Numbered from the stretch's first letter, positions 11,618 through 24,130 are shown. The stretch is DNA of 64,000 nucleotides from Ciona savignyi (GCA_000149265.1 CH003424.1:615345-679344), one strand, 5' to 3'. Notes: generated by a model not told the origin, from the letters alone. Program-made: numbers and translations.

Positions 11618-11760
11618 TTTCCCATTCACGGGGATAGACATGTATATTCTATCATTTCCCAATTATGCGCAACACACCGAAATAGCTCCGGTAACCCGAC
11701 GGTGGTCGCGAGGTAATCTGGCTATTGCACATGTGATAACGCCGTTGCATATTCACATTC
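11618..11760 (+). mobile_element. SINE-A fragments, rearranged
   Basis: A 3'-end piece ('tttcccattcacggggatag') is followed by a 3'-body piece ('gtaacccgacggtgg'). Confidence 0.6.
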
Positions 11761-12079
11761 AAGAGGAAAAACCAATCACAACTGTGCCAGGCGATACGGA
11801 TTGAACTAAGTGGATAATGGGATGAACAAAAACTGTAGCAATATCTTCAACATAGCCTATATATTCATATATATATATATAGTGGTAATAAATGCTTTAA
11901 AGCGGAATTTCCGACCTGCCAGAATAGTAACGACTCTACTAAGAAGTAGAAAATAACAACTAACTACAAGGGCACCGGAAAATAGGGAAGTAGCACATAA
12001 TCAGACTAAATTTTCAATTACAGACTTTTTCCTTGCAATGTAGGCAGGTTTATTTAATGATAAATATATATGTAGAACA

Positions 12080-12325
12080 GCCATATTTATCCCTGTGTAT
12101 GGGAAAAATGGGAAAATGCAAGAGGTGTTAACACACGGGCGATCGCCAGATCACCTAGCGCCCACCGTCGGGTTACCGGAAGCTATTGTAGTGTGCTGTG
12201 TATAATTTACAAGTTCCTTTAATTTAGTAGTACCCACTAATCCGCTGCGTTCAGGCAATGTATGTTAAGTGCCTCACCCTAGAACACAATTCATTAGCTT
12301 GCGCGACCAGTTTCGAACATGCAAA
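12080..12325 (-). mobile_element. SINE-A copy
   Basis: Inverted, nearly full; diverged head at the right end ('gcgcgaccagtttcgaac'). Confidence 0.75.
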
Positions 12326-12329
12326 TGCA

Positions 12330-13015
12330 GAAATTTTTGTTGTTGTATGCTTTGTATTTGGGTGATTACTATCATTTTCCAACTACACGATGTCATTTGA
12401 TAGGTTTCAATAAAGAAACCCTACGTGCTTTAGACTTTACATTAATTTAAAACTTATATTGTTGTAAGGTTTAACGGTCATGTCACTTTTTCCTTGTTAT
12501 ACCGTGTGTATTCAGTGACGTGTTTTTACTACTAGTTTTGCCGCTTTATCCGGTCTCCTTTTAATAAAATAACCTTTCTAATCTTCTTTAATGTAACAGG
12601 GCATCCTAAAAATAAATTAAACTAGAGAGTGTCAACCACGTGTTTTAAAACCACTATTCTTTTGTAAAACACTTTTTGTATGATATATATATGCGAGCAG
12701 GGTCCCTAACCACAATTTGTATTTTATACACCGGGTTAGTAGTTTGTTTCTGCAAGCATAAACGCATGGGTCCCGATCTTGTTATTAATGTTCATTACAC
12801 AATATATGTTATTGTCAGATATGTGCACGTCAGATCCATGTTATGTAATATTCCTGAAATTTTTAACCGGACTGTCATAGTTTTGTTTTTGCAAGCATAA
12901 ACGCATGGGTCCCATAGTTATTAAACCAAACTTCTTTTCCATGTGTAGTTAAAAAAAAAGCGTGTTCGATTTACGAACATTTCACCACAAATGTTTTAAA
13001 TTTAAGCCTCTTGTC
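12330..13015. other. Intergenic, no gene; short direct repeat
   Basis: Contains the dispersed repeat X (12518-12600). A direct repeat 'gcaagcataaacgcatgggt' lies at about 12752 and 12892. No coding exon is recognised. Confidence 0.5.
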
Positions 13016-13019
13016 AAGC

Positions 13020-14545
13020 GCTTTGGTAAAGGGACGGTAAATTCCCGAAACAGCCCGATTGAGTTTTTCATTATTTCGGAGAATTCCCCTGGGTTTAGTA
13101 CATAAATTTCTGCTTAACATATCTAAGTTATGTTATCTAAGTTAGATGTTTGTTAGATAATCTAACAATCAGTTTTAATCCGCTTTGGCGACTCCTTGTT
13201 GGAGATTTCGAAGCGATATAGCATGCCTGTTACAATCATGGTTTAAAACAAATCATAATTTTTAGGGTATTTCCCTATGTTCCCTTTTTCTTTTTGCTCA
13301 ATAAGTCGGATAGGGAACTAACATTTTGGCCGTATAAGCGCTATGCCCCAAAAACCTAATTTAAAAAAATTCCGATTTGTTTTTTTACCTCCCAGGGGAA
13401 ATCCCCTGGGTATATTACCCAAAATTTTGGTTTCTGCATATCTAGACCATGTTTTCTAACAAATGACAAAGTTTCATTGTAATTCCATTACTTCTTCTAG
13501 TAGATGTCGGTGCCACAACCCATGCCTGTCACAATCATGATTTGAAAACAAAATCTTATTTTCTAGGGTATTTTCCTAGGTAATTTTTTACATTTTTTAA
13601 GTGTTATATCATTGGCTAATGCACTTACAGTTTACCAAATTGAAATGAAATTGGAGTAGCCGTTTAAGAGCTCTGCCCAAAAAAGCTAGTTTAAAAAAAT
13701 ACCGTTTTGGTTTTTCACCTTCCAGGGTAATTCCCCTGAGTATATTACCAATAATATTGGTTTCTGCATATCTAGACCATGTTGTCTAACAAATAACAAA
13801 GTTTTATTGTAATTCCATTACTCCTTCTGGTAGATGTCGGTGCCACAACCCATGCCTGTCACAATCATGATTTGAAAACAAAATCTTATTTTTAGGGTAT
13901 TTCCCTGTGTAATTTTTTAAATTCTTTTAAGTGTTATATCATTGGCTAATGCACTTACAGTTTACCAAATTTAAATGAAATTGGAGTAGCCGTTAAAGCG
14001 CTCTGCCCAAAAACGCTCTTTTTTTTAAAAAAAATACCGTTTTGGTTTTTCACCTACCAGGGGAATTCCCCTGAGTATATTACCAATAATATTTGTTTCT
14101 GCATATCTAGACCATGTTGTCTAACAAATGACAAAGTTTTATTGCAATTCCATTACTCCTTCTGGTAGATGTCGGTGCCACAACCAATGCCTGCCAGAAT
14201 CATGATTTGAAAACAAAATCTTATTTTTAGGGTATTTCCCTGGGTAATTTTTTTAATTTTTGTAAATGGTATATCAGTGGCTGATGCCCTTACAGTTAAC
14301 CAAATGTAATTAAAATTGGATCAGCCGTTCAAGCGCTATGCCCAAGAAAGCTATTTTTTTAAAAAAAGATACCGTTTTGGTTTTTCACCTCCCAGGGGAA
14401 TTCCCCTCAGTATATTCCGCAAAATTTTGATCCGTGCACATCTAGACCATGTGATCTAACACACGACAAAGTTTTATTGCGATTCCATTACCCTTCTGGT
14501 AGATGTCGTTGCCACAAGCCATGTCTGTCAAGCGTTTGACGAAAA
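13020..14545. repeat. About 330-bp tandem array, 4-5 units
   Basis: The landmark 'catgcctgtcacaatcatga' or a variant recurs near 13222, 13521, 13851, 14186 and 14520, giving spacings of about 299, 330, 335 and 334. Each unit also carries 'ttttcacct.ccaggg.aatt', 'tctagaccatgt.tctaac' and 'aaagttttattg'. The array lies immediately downstream of the receptor gene's last exon and may enter its 3' UTR. Confidence 0.9.
14473..14478 (-). terminator. Possible poly(A) signal of the 7TM receptor gene
   Basis: AATAAA on the minus strand about 180 bases after the proposed stop. The same hexamer occurs in other units of the tandem array, so the assignment is weak. Confidence 0.3.
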
Positions 14546-14659
14546 AAAAAAGAAAAAAAAAGAAGAAAAAAAACGGACAAAAACAATATGTGTCCCATTT
14601 TTCCAAATGGGACCCATAACTAAAAAATACTATGTTTAGGATAACCTGACCGGATAACC

Positions 14660-17600
14660 TCAAGACGCCAGTATTTTAACTCGTCCTGCCTTTCCCAATA
14701 ATCCTAGCGATGATTAAATAATAAACACAGAGTATTTATGAAAAATATACTTATTCCGCAAAGCATGAGTGGTTGAACTAAGAATGGCACACAGAAAACA
14801 CAATGTTCTCGCAATTAATTTTAAATCAAAGAAAATCAGTATATATCGTACAATGTTGAATTTAAAAAAGGTGATTATGAGTCGAATGTTTGAAAGACCA
14901 CCCCATCCATCCATCGTTTTTTACATCACAAAACATCCATTCAAATATTCCATATTTTCGTGACGTTGTGTTAGAAGGAAGTCTTACGTTCCACGTCCCC
15001 ACCATACGACGCCCGGGAATCTCGATACATCCTGGAATCAAACAAAAATGGATGGAAGTTTTATCCTTGTGATTTGGAAAACGCAGAAGGAGATATTATA
15101 CCAGCAATCGTTAAATTACTTAATAATACGTAGGGGAGCGTTATCCCAAAGGCAATCGTCAGATTTATCACAATGGCAAACATGCGCCTATCGTTGGGTT
15201 ACCAGAACTATTTCAATGTGTTGTATATGATTGAGATGTACCTTCAATTTAAGTTCAACTCATTAATCCAGTGGGTTTCAGCAAGATGGCTGGAAATCAG
15301 CAGTTTTTTTATTAAGAAGTGTCTCATTCAAACACAACACAATGAAATAGCTTCGGTAACCCGACGCCGGGTGCGAGTTAATTTGAGGTTCACCCCAGAA
15401 TTTTAATATTTTGCCATCTCAAAAACATTCTTTGTACTTGTAGGCACACAACCAAGTCATTTAATATCTATTTATTATCGAATAAGCCTAAATTATATAA
15501 CAATGCCTAATTATTATCAAATAAACCTAAACAATATAACAATGCCAATTATTATCAAATAAACCTAAACAATATAACAATGCCAATTATTATCGAATAA
15601 ACCTAAACAATATACATTGCCTAATAACGTGGTATAACTTACCGGTTAAGGGTTTTAGATTGAGGTGGTGTCTCTGGTGAAGCTGGTAGAGTCGGTTTAT
15701 GTGAAGAACGAAAGGAGCTTCGCATTCTAGTATGAAGGCTTGTGCTCTTGGTAAGTGATTTACCATCTAACTCCTGTTTATAAAAGAGATCAGTTTTTTT
15801 TTGTAAGTAGACAGTGTTCTAACTTTAAGCAAAATCTAAAGAATTACATATTAGAAGTTTTAAATGTACTGTAAAATCTATATTTTTCAATCCCTTCACC
15901 AAAGTGGTGTTCAATTAGAGTGTGACGCTATATTTTTAACTCCTCCTTTAGAGTGGTGTTCTATTAGTGGTGGCGCTTAAATAGAGATTTTTCGGTAACC
16001 CTACAACTTGCTGATATAGAATTCGACTTTCTTGTGGTTCCTTCAATCTAAAATAAAACCGATTTTCGAGCTTAGCTTCAATCTGTTAAGTGCTTAGTAC
16101 TTCCTTATTTAAATCGAATGCTTTATATGAGTCATTAGTGCTAATCATTCGGTCACACGACCACACAATATAGCGCCAATTTGGCATCATTACTCTACTT
16201 AGACCATTAAGTGTGCTGTGGTCCTTACTTGATAGTCCTGGTTCGTCGTATCATCTGTGATAATCGTGCTTGGCGCAGTCATCTGAAATAACTTTCGTTA
16301 CAGATTGCCTTAATATTTTTATTTAAATTGGACTGATGTATAATTTGTGTCCTGGTGGGTAGGGAAATCACATTTTTCCACTGACACTGTCAGAATACCT
16401 CGTGCCCACCGTCGAGTTACCTAAGCGTGCAATGTGTTGTATATGATAGACACGTTCCTTTAGTTTTGGTAGAACCCATTAATTCACTTGGTTCAGGCAA
16501 TGTCCGTGCCTTGCCCAATGATACAACCGACCAGCTAGCGACTGGTTTCGTTCCTACAACCTTTCAGCTGAAAAGCGACGCACTAATTCACCAAGATATT
16601 CGTTAGGGCATTTTTAGCTTAAATTATCCTTGGATCTTGGCTGTCGGTTCAAAGAAAAAAAAAACTAAAGTTCGTTATGATCAAAGATGAACCTTTCGAC
16701 GATTGGTTAATATATTAAGAATGGAGGCAGGCGACGAGGCAATCTGATTGTTCTTCGAGTCTTTCGCTGACGACAGAAATTTCTCATCATTCGCTGTCAT
16801 GGTAACACTGCCCGAGTCACGTGGTACGATTCTCACAGGCGTGACGTAGGACGATTCGGGTTCCAGTGCTGACGTCACGCGGATTTGACTTTTACTCGAC
16901 CTTCCTTGTCGTGTTATGCTTCGCATGCTGCCCGGAGCTACTGATGGGTCTCTTCCCTGGGATAATACATGTTGCTGGTAACATCGTCCCAACACAATTC
17001 GTGCGGTCTCAGTTTACGTACTGTTATCTTAGTTTACTATCACTTTTTGGTTCTGTTTCGAATCTGCTATGGGCTTGTCACTAAGATCGTTTTTATGTAG
17101 AAATCGGGATACTATTATATTTGGACTTAGCTCATATTTTGCGGCTAAATTTTGAATCCAAAATGGGTTGGCCACTAATACTGTTTATATAGAAATCGGC
17201 ATTTTGCTCCTCAGCAGTTGGGGTATGTATCGGTCGCGTTAACCATTCAGCCACGGGACCATACCATCCCTCCATTTCAAGCATTAAATTCCTAGTCTAA
17301 AATAGTGTTTCTATGAAATAGATTTACCGAAAACACGGAGACCCAATGAAACCTGAATTCCTCGTTTTGAATGAGCAATATTCCGACGATGATGATTCCC
17401 TCCATTCCAGCAATAATTCCCAGTGCATAACCGACGTTGCGCTCAATAATGAGGGTCTGTATGGTGGGTGGTTAGCACTGTGTTGACATTGTATTTATTT
17501 TAAAAGTTGAATGCAATGAATAACGTTGAAAATGCAATGAATAACGTTGTTTTAATTAGGATAGGATATGATATTCATGATTATCCCATAAAAAAGACCA

Positions 17601-20600
17601 CGCACACGGGCAATAGTCAGTTAACACACGGACAATCATCACCTTGCGTTCACCGTCGGGTTACCCTGTTACCGAGTGTAATGTATGATTCAGACGTTCG
17701 TCAATATGGTAGAACCCACCATTTCACTGAGTCTGCTGAATGTCTTGCCAAAGGCTACAACCGACTAGCTATACAAAGAGTTTCCAACCTACAACAATCT
17801 GCTAAACGATGACACAAGCCCTAGAATGTTAGACCAAAAAATGTGGTAAACGGTGGGAATCGAACTCACGACTTAGGAACAACGTTTCCCATGCTCCAAT
17901 CATTGAGCTAGCAATGTCAACTTGTTTGTTTATTAAATCATCTCAAAAGTTTGGTTGAAACATGGCCTGAACCAATAAATTTGGTGGGTTAGTGCTCCGC
18001 CTTTACCCAGCCAATGGGTTTCTGGTTCGAAACTGGTGGCAAATTTGTCGGTTATGTTCTTTGACAAGACATTTGGCGGACATTACCTGAACCCAGTAGA
18101 TTAATAGGTTCTACTGAATTACAGGAACTTGTCAATCATACACAACGCACTTCAATAACTCCGGTAGCGACGGTGAGAGAAAGATAATATGATGATTGGA
18201 AGTATGATATTGCCTCTTGCGTTTTCCATTTACAGGGATAAACATGAATATTCTAACTAAACCCCTTTAATCAAATGAAAGTACAATGTTGGAACAAATT
18301 TACAAACATTATACTTTAAAAGACATTTATATTTGAAGTCAATCAGAAGGACAAGGGGTGAAACTGAAACCACTAAGGAGAATGAATAATGCTCACGTGC
18401 AACGTAGCATCTGTGAGATCACGATGAATAATCCAAAGAAGTAATGGCGGAAGTATAAGCGTGTAGACGGCAACCGACATAAGAACCACTCTTATGAACA
18501 ACCGAAGCGATTTCTATGGGGCAGAATATCGTAATTATTATCGGTTTAATATAGAAACTATATAAATATAAACTATATGAATATAAACTATATGAATATA
18601 AACTATATGAATATAAACCATATGAATATAAACTATATGAAAATAAACCTTATGAGTATAAACTATATAAATATAAACTATATGAATATAAACTATATGA
18701 ATATAAACTATACGAATATAAACTATATGAATATAAACTATATGAATATAAACTATACGAATATAAACTATATGAATATAAACTATATGAATATAAACCT
18801 TATAAATATAAAAAAACTCTCATTTTCTATATACATATTCAAACTATATAAAAACTTTTTTTGGTGTTCAGACCATTTTGAGTACGAAAGTCAGCCTAGT
18901 TTTAATAAAAGAAAAAAGGCAAACCTTTAACTTCGATTCCACTGTACTTTTGTCCTTTTTGATGGTCAACTTGATGACAATGTATATCGCGCACGTCGCT
19001 ACTATGCACACACAAAATCCTGACGTCACGGCTATGACGTATACGTAGCCTCCTTCCGATAATATGTAAGCGCAACTGTGGAAATTTACATAGCTTTGAA
19101 AATATGTAGATGGTTACTTAAAATATGTAAATATGTTATCTTCGTAGGTAGGTAGAGACATGAAAGAAACATTTTACCGTTTTAAATTCCCCGTTTTTCA
19201 TTTTTTTGGGCTAGCGTACCCATTAAACGCGTCATCGTAGAATGTTTATCTTTAAACCTGTGAATACGAAAACGCAATGGGCTTACCACACGGGCAATCG
19301 TCAGATAACCTCGCGCCCACCGTCGGGTTACCAGAGCTATTGCAGTGTGTTGTGTATGATTGAGACGTTTCTTTTGTTGTAGTACAATTCATTAATCCAG
19401 AATATATTCCTTAAGTGCCTTGCCCAGGGACAAAACCGACTATAGATAGCGACCAGTTTTGTACCTTGCGACCCTTTGGTTAATAGGCGACGCACTAATC
19501 CACCAAACTCCTGTTCAACTCACCTGAACTCCGATATGAATCGATTGTTGTTTATGGCATCCACCACTGCCACACCCAGCACATACACGATGGACAAACC
19601 TGTAGGAAATGGAACAAATACTAATTGGGTGCACAACTGACCACTCAATGTAACCATCCACGAAATGTGGAGGGTTTAGTATGACGGTTGCACCCACAGT
19701 TACCCGTCAATAATCGGGCAACACTAAAATGAGGAAAGCGGGAAGGAGGGAAACTGCACACTAAAATTAAAGAAACTAATTTAAACCCTGCCCTAAACAA
19801 TAATCTCAACCCCAGAAATAAGCATAACTTTAACCCCATGTTTAAAACTGACTCCAATTTCCTAATTTTCATTTTAATGTGCAGTTTCCCTACTTCCCGC
19901 CTTCCCTCCTTTTAGTTTGCCCCTCAATATTCGGTTTAACTATTCCCATACACCCGTGAAGACACGTAAATATCCTGCTTTTCAGTAGATTAACTTAACG
20001 GGTTGGTTTACATTGGCATTTCAAGTAATAAAGACAGATGGATTTTTCCCTCTGCTATACATATGTAGTGTGTTTCTTTTTAATTGTTGTTTTTTAAAGA
20101 GTTTAAACAAATAAACGAAAATATGTATGGTACAACCTGTGTATAACAATCGCTACGTACCATAAACTCGTCGAAATTATTACCCCTTGATGGATAAAAA
20201 AAACCTAAGTAAACAGCTCCACAAAAAGGACTACAAGCATGTGATCTACCGAAAGATATCCATATTCGTTGCTATAATACTCACGCAAAGTAAACTTACA
20301 ACCCTGTGTGTGAGTCACCCCCAATATGTAGCCACAGTTGACCTATATTTAGGCCCGTCTCTTCGACACACTGCTATATTTGACAAATTGCATTGGTGTG
20401 GATTCGACAGATCCATGGCTGGGAGGGCGTGGGGTATTTGGGAAAAATCCGTTTAAGAAATTGTTTTCTTCAGCAAATAGAATATGGCCCATTCATCAGC
20501 GAGCTATTTTTCACACACTACTAAAGAGCGGAAACATATATACGAAAATTGGCACTAATATCTAAACCAAGTTGCGGTAAATTTATTGTTCACCTCATAC

Positions 20601-23127
20601 CTAATGTTTTTTTTATGAAATGCGGAAAATTGGGATTACGGATACAAATAATTGTACTAATATTTAGCCATCCTGAAGAAGCGTTTAAAACTGGAGGATA
20701 ATTTAACAAAGTTTACCTCCTTTATAATTGCATCGGTGCCCTTCTCTACTACCCTGATGGAGTAATGGGTTCTACTGTATTAGAGAGGCATTTTAATCAC
20801 ACACAACACACTGCAATAGCTCCGGTAACCCGACGGTGGGTGCGAGGTGATCTGACGATTGCCCGTGTGTTAACCCCCTTGGTTTTCCCATTTATGTGGA
20901 TAAACATGAATATCCTATCCTATCTCCCATTTCCACCATCAACCCAACCACCCACCATACGCTGGTACAGCTGTTTTGATGAAGAAGTTTGAAATGTGAC
21001 GCCCGGCTCGTTGTTTCGTCACAAACGCAAGATAAAGCCAGTGGATGACGATCCAATGTTGAATGAAGAACCATCCAGTTAATGTGATAATCGCGCCTGG
21101 AACAAAAACGTCATAATTCGTCTCTTGCGGTCGTGCATACGCGAAATGGTCTGACCGATCAGCTTGGTGGGTTGGTGCGTCGCCTTTCAGTCGAAGAGTT
21201 GTAGGATCGAAACTGGTCGCTAGCTAGTCAGTTGTGTGCTTGGACAAGGTAATTAACAGACATTGCCTTCGGCAGTTGGTACAGACTGTGTGAATGTAGG
21301 GTGCTCGATGTCAGCCGAAGGAGTATTGGATCGAAACTAACCTCTGGCCAGCAGGTTATGTCCTTAAGCCAGGTATTTTTTATTCACGTGAATAAAACAT
21401 GAAAATTCCGTACTATCTTATCCCAATAGTTATAATTACCCGACGGTGGGTGCGAGGTGATCTGACGATTGCCCGTGCGTTAATCCCCTTGGTTTTCCCA
21501 TTCACGGGGATTAATATGAATATCCTATCCCAAACTATACCCATCAAATCCTACAACATGAACAAACCTGTCACGCATTCTGCTGACACGAAAGAAGACT
21601 CTTTGTGAGTGTGAATCGGTGGATACGGTTTCGCCGCTTTCTTCGCAATGATGAAGCCAACATAGAATATTAGAAGCGAGAAGCAAAGGTTGATCGTGAG
21701 GATATGACGACGACGCACCCGGAGTCGCCTGCGAAATACGTCATTTCCGTTTACCACCGCCCGTATTAAGGTAACACAGGTCAAGAACACGTTTCAAGCT
21801 TTTACACCACAAGCTTCCAATTCAGGGCATTTTACATATAAATCAGCATAGGACAAGTGTGTTTGGTTTAATGGACCACATTCCAACAGAACATTATCTC
21901 GTTGGAAAACCTTCTTTATATATATATAGTTAATTACACATTAGGCAAAGCAAAAATTTATAAATAAATCTGGAATTTTATTTATACATATATATGCAGA
22001 GACTGCAGATGCACCATTCCGATGAAATATATCTAAATTTAAAAAGATTACTGCCGTGATTTTCCCCCGTGATTTGTGATTTTATTTAAAGGTGTGAATT
22101 AACCTTTATTATAAATGATGCATACATATTTTTTGCTGTCTCAGTTAAGAAGATAAGATAGAGTTAAGATTGTTTTCTTTTGTATAATTCAGTATATGTA
22201 TCGGTCGCGTTAACCATTCGTCCACATGACCGTATAATGCATGTTTTTTAAGGTATTTTTATGGAATAAGGGTAGGTGCGCCATTTAGCTTACAAACAAG
22301 CATCATAATGACCGATGCTTAAAGTGGGATTGGCCATGATGTATAAGAAACTACTTCCAAAATATTTCCAGCAACTCTACTTATGTCCCGGATGTTATAT
22401 CGTACGTATAGTCTCCAGTGCAAAGCTATGCAAATATAGCCTATTTAGACGTGTATTTGATATGTATTACCGTGGGGTGAACGGCCTGTTAAAAATGAGT
22501 GGTGTTGTCGTGTTTTATCCCCATACATTATTATACAAGAGAATGTCAGATTGACTCGTACCCGTCGTCGGGTTAACCAAGCAATTCTAGTGTGCTGTGC
22601 ATGGTTTAAACGTTTTTTTAATTAAGTAGAACCTATTATTTCACTGGGTTTATGCGATATCTATTAACTGCTTTTCCCAAGGACACCGACTAGCTAGCGA
22701 CAAAAGGGTTTCAGGTTCGAAACTGGTCGCTAGCTATAGTCGGTTGGGTCATTGGACAAGGCACTTAACGGACATTGCCTGAACCCTATGTAATGATGAA
22801 GTATTTCCTATCTTATCCTATTCGACCTGTATATTCCACAATGTCTCACCTGTTTGATGCATAAGTGATTAAAGTAATAAAGACTGCAACAATAGAGAAA
22901 CTACATCCAATCCATATCACCACGTCTTTCGGGTCCACAGCTGGTATAACATGCGGCGAATCGTCTGTATAGTTGGTGGTTGGTGTTGTAGTGGAGTTAA
23001 CCGACATATTCTCTACACAGCCTGTCGCGATGCAACTTGTATACCAAACCACTACTGGCCTTATTACTCTGGGTATTTGTCCTAAAAATAAAGGAACAAA
23101 TAATAAAAAAAATAAAATAAAAGACAT
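14660..23127 (-). CDS. Secretin/adhesion-family seven-transmembrane receptor, short ectodomain
   Basis: Exons: 22850-23127, 21568-21728, 20956-21096, 19524-19599, 18925-19075, 18397-18513, 17328-17456, 16693-16956, 15643-15773, 14988-15031, 14660-14703. Every phase agrees, giving 511 codons. Residues 1-16 form a signal peptide (MSFILFFLLFVPLFLG), then an ectodomain of about 50 residues with two Cys and three N-glycosylation sites (N40, N44, N52). TM1 is near 67-90, TM2 101-122, TM3 145-172, TM4 185-206, TM5 228-254, TM6 272-298, TM7 316-338. Cys144 before TM3 and Cys220 in loop 2 fit the conserved disulfide. The tail (339-511) is Ser/Thr/Arg-rich. TM style (ILTINLCFSLLIFYVGF; SLRLFIRVVLMSVAVYTLIL) points to the secretin/adhesion class. 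No GAIN/GPS or hormone-binding domain is seen. The last three exons and the weak donor GTTCAT at 16692 are less certain; the transcript could stop at the TGA at 16681-16683. Confidence 0.78.
15055..15290 (-). mobile_element. SINE-A, diverged copy
   Basis: Recognisable by 'gggttaccagaactatttca' and 'attaatccagtggg'; lies in the receptor intron between 15031 and 15643. Confidence 0.6.
15318..15400 (+). mobile_element. SINE-A, 3'-body fragment
   Basis: 'aacacaacacaatgaaatag' to 'gtaacccgacgccgggtgcg', opposite in orientation to the preceding copy. Confidence 0.6.
15470..15628. repeat. About 43-bp tandem repeat, nearly 4 units
   Basis: Units of the form 'attatcaaataaacctaaac' followed by 'aatataacaatgcc'. 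Intronic, ending 15 bases from the receptor exon at 15643-15773. Confidence 0.85.
16355..16600 (-). mobile_element. SINE-A copy
   Basis: Inverted copy from a damaged tail to 'cagctgaaaagcgacgcact'. Confidence 0.7.
17045..17270 (-). mobile_element. SINE-B, one or two merged copies
   Basis: 'gttctgtttcgaatctgcta' plus 'gggcttgtcactaag', then a second set ending 'cggtcgcgttaaccattcag' at the right. Confidence 0.55.
17575..17815 (-). mobile_element. SINE-A copy
   Basis: Inverted, diverged copy with a duplicated 'acacgggcaat / acacggacaat' block, in the intron between receptor exons 6 and 7. Confidence 0.65.
17848..17921 (-). tRNA. tRNA-like pseudogene or tRNA-derived fragment
   Basis: Minus strand shows 'tagctcaatgattggagca' (D-arm/box A pattern) and 'gtgagttcgattcccacc' (T-arm/box B). 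The acceptor ends do not pair and the anticodon loop lacks the conserved U33, so this is not a working tRNA as read. Confidence 0.35.
17985..18255 (+). mobile_element. SINE-A, diverged copy
   Basis: 'ttcgaaactggtggcaaatt' head, 'ttacctgaacccag' centre, and an intact 'ttccatttacagggataaac' end. Confidence 0.65.
18550..18815. repeat. 15-bp tandem repeat, about 17 units
   Basis: Unit 'aactatatgaatata', which in one frame reads as a false N-I-N-Y-M repeat protein. It fills much of the intron between receptor exons 5 and 6 (18514-18924) and has no splice or coding context of its own. Confidence 0.95.
19235..19510 (-). mobile_element. SINE-A copy
   Basis: Inverted, almost complete; ends 14 bases from receptor exon 4. 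Confidence 0.75.
19716..19923. mobile_element. MITE-A copy 1 (palindromic, about 208 bp)
   Basis: Inverted ends of about 45 bases: 'gggcaacactaaaat' and 'ggaaggagggaaactgcaca' on the left, their complement on the right. The interior has 'aaccctgccctaaac'. Five copies in the window; 8-bp target duplications show best at 27623 and 63528. Confidence 0.8.
20755..20930 (+). mobile_element. SINE-A, 3' half
   Basis: 'aatgggttctactg' to 'gaatatcctatcctatc', ending 26 bases from receptor exon 3. Confidence 0.75.
21150..21535 (+). mobile_element. SINE-A, split copy
   Basis: Head and centre at 21150-21275; 3' body and tail at 21428-21535 after unrelated sequence. Either one copy with an insertion or two fragments. 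Confidence 0.6.
22190..22242 (-). mobile_element. SINE-B, 5' fragment
   Basis: 'atcggtcgcgttaaccattc' with 'gtccacatgaccgta'. Confidence 0.5.
22505..22790. mobile_element. Head-to-head SINE-A pair
   Basis: 22505-22695 is a minus-strand copy. 22695-22790 is the head and centre of a plus-strand copy. They join at a shared 'gctagcgac' region, forming an inverted pair in the first coding intron of the receptor gene. Confidence 0.6.
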
Positions 23128-23362
23128 TTATACACAGTAAATTTTAAACCTCTGGAAATAATAAGAACAAAAATGAAGATGTTAACAATAAAGGAGCCCT
23201 GGTATAATGTTAGAGAATAAAAAGAAACTTACACAGCAACTTAACTCAACTCTCGAGAACACCTGATTACATACTCAATCTAATATGACGATTCTGCTGA
23301 TTTGCGCAATATAAGAAGCCTACGCGTTCTAACAATGCGTCATTTGATGACGCGTATTTATA
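23128..23362 (-). promoter_or_regulatory. Promoter and 5' UTR of the 7TM receptor gene
   Basis: A TATA box (TATAAATA) lies at 23355-23362 on the minus strand. A likely 5' UTR exon begins roughly 30 bases on and ends at 23233 before GTAAGT. A strong pyrimidine-rich acceptor gives a second exon starting at 23151, 24 bases before the ATG at 23127. Another good acceptor inside the signal-peptide coding stretch (exon from about 23083) could give a leaderless form starting at Met41. Confidence 0.5.
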
Positions 23363-23364
23363 AC

Positions 23365-24130
23365 TATCTAACTTAACACTTGCATTTTACCTTGCAATTT
23401 CGACCGTGTAGGTTATTTCAGTCTCAATAATTCGCCGGTGGAATCTCGTACATTTATTCTTAAACTATTTTTATGAGAGGCATGATTAATTCTTGGCACG
23501 GTGAGAATTTTCCGCGTAAATTCGGGACTTGGTGACGTATCTTAAAACAGGTGCTCGAGCGAGGGTTTCAATTGAACACATAATCACTGCCACGCGCTTA
23601 ACACAATGAGTACTATTGCTTCACAAATGAAGAAACGTCATGGCACATATTATGCAGAAATGTCAGACACGATTTAGTTGAATTCTTCAAATTTCCTTCC
23701 AGCAGGCTTTCAAACGTGCCGCACTGTCTGCATGATAATGTCGAAGAATCGAAGTTGATTGATAGACGTTATTATATCGAATATAATGTTCAAAATCATA
23801 ATATCGGTTCCTTAAATTAGTGTTCTGAAAGGTTTATGGTCCTTTCAAACAGTAGGATTGCTTTAAAAGACATATACTGAGTGTTAAGAATGGTCAAATA
23901 CAAGGAAACGCTGAAATACAATCACACATCATCTTAGTTCGTTAAAGGCATGTTACCAATATACGTGTGTCACTGCAAGGTACTATTGCGTTACGTCACT
24001 TCCTCGATACTGCGCATGCGCAGAGCGCGAGACATGTGAATTATTACGACATAGTGCAAAGAAGCAATGACAGTTCAAACAAGAACTGGATTGGTTGACC
24101 TTTCTCTTAGAATGCCCCCGAGTAATAAAT
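23365..24130. other. Intergenic, no gene seen
   Basis: No recognisable exon or repeat family found upstream of the receptor promoter; possible regulatory DNA. Confidence 0.4.

Noticed and set aside
16866..17084. 72-codon hydrophobic plus-strand ORF
   Set aside because: Antisense shadow of receptor exon 8, which fits phase and position in the gene model.
17848..17921. Functional tRNA gene
   Set aside because: Box A and B patterns exist but the acceptor stem does not pair and the anticodon loop is abnormal.
18577..18930. 117-codon plus-strand ORF of N-I-N-Y-M repeats
   Set aside because: It is a translation of the 15-bp intronic tandem repeat and has no splice, start or homology support.
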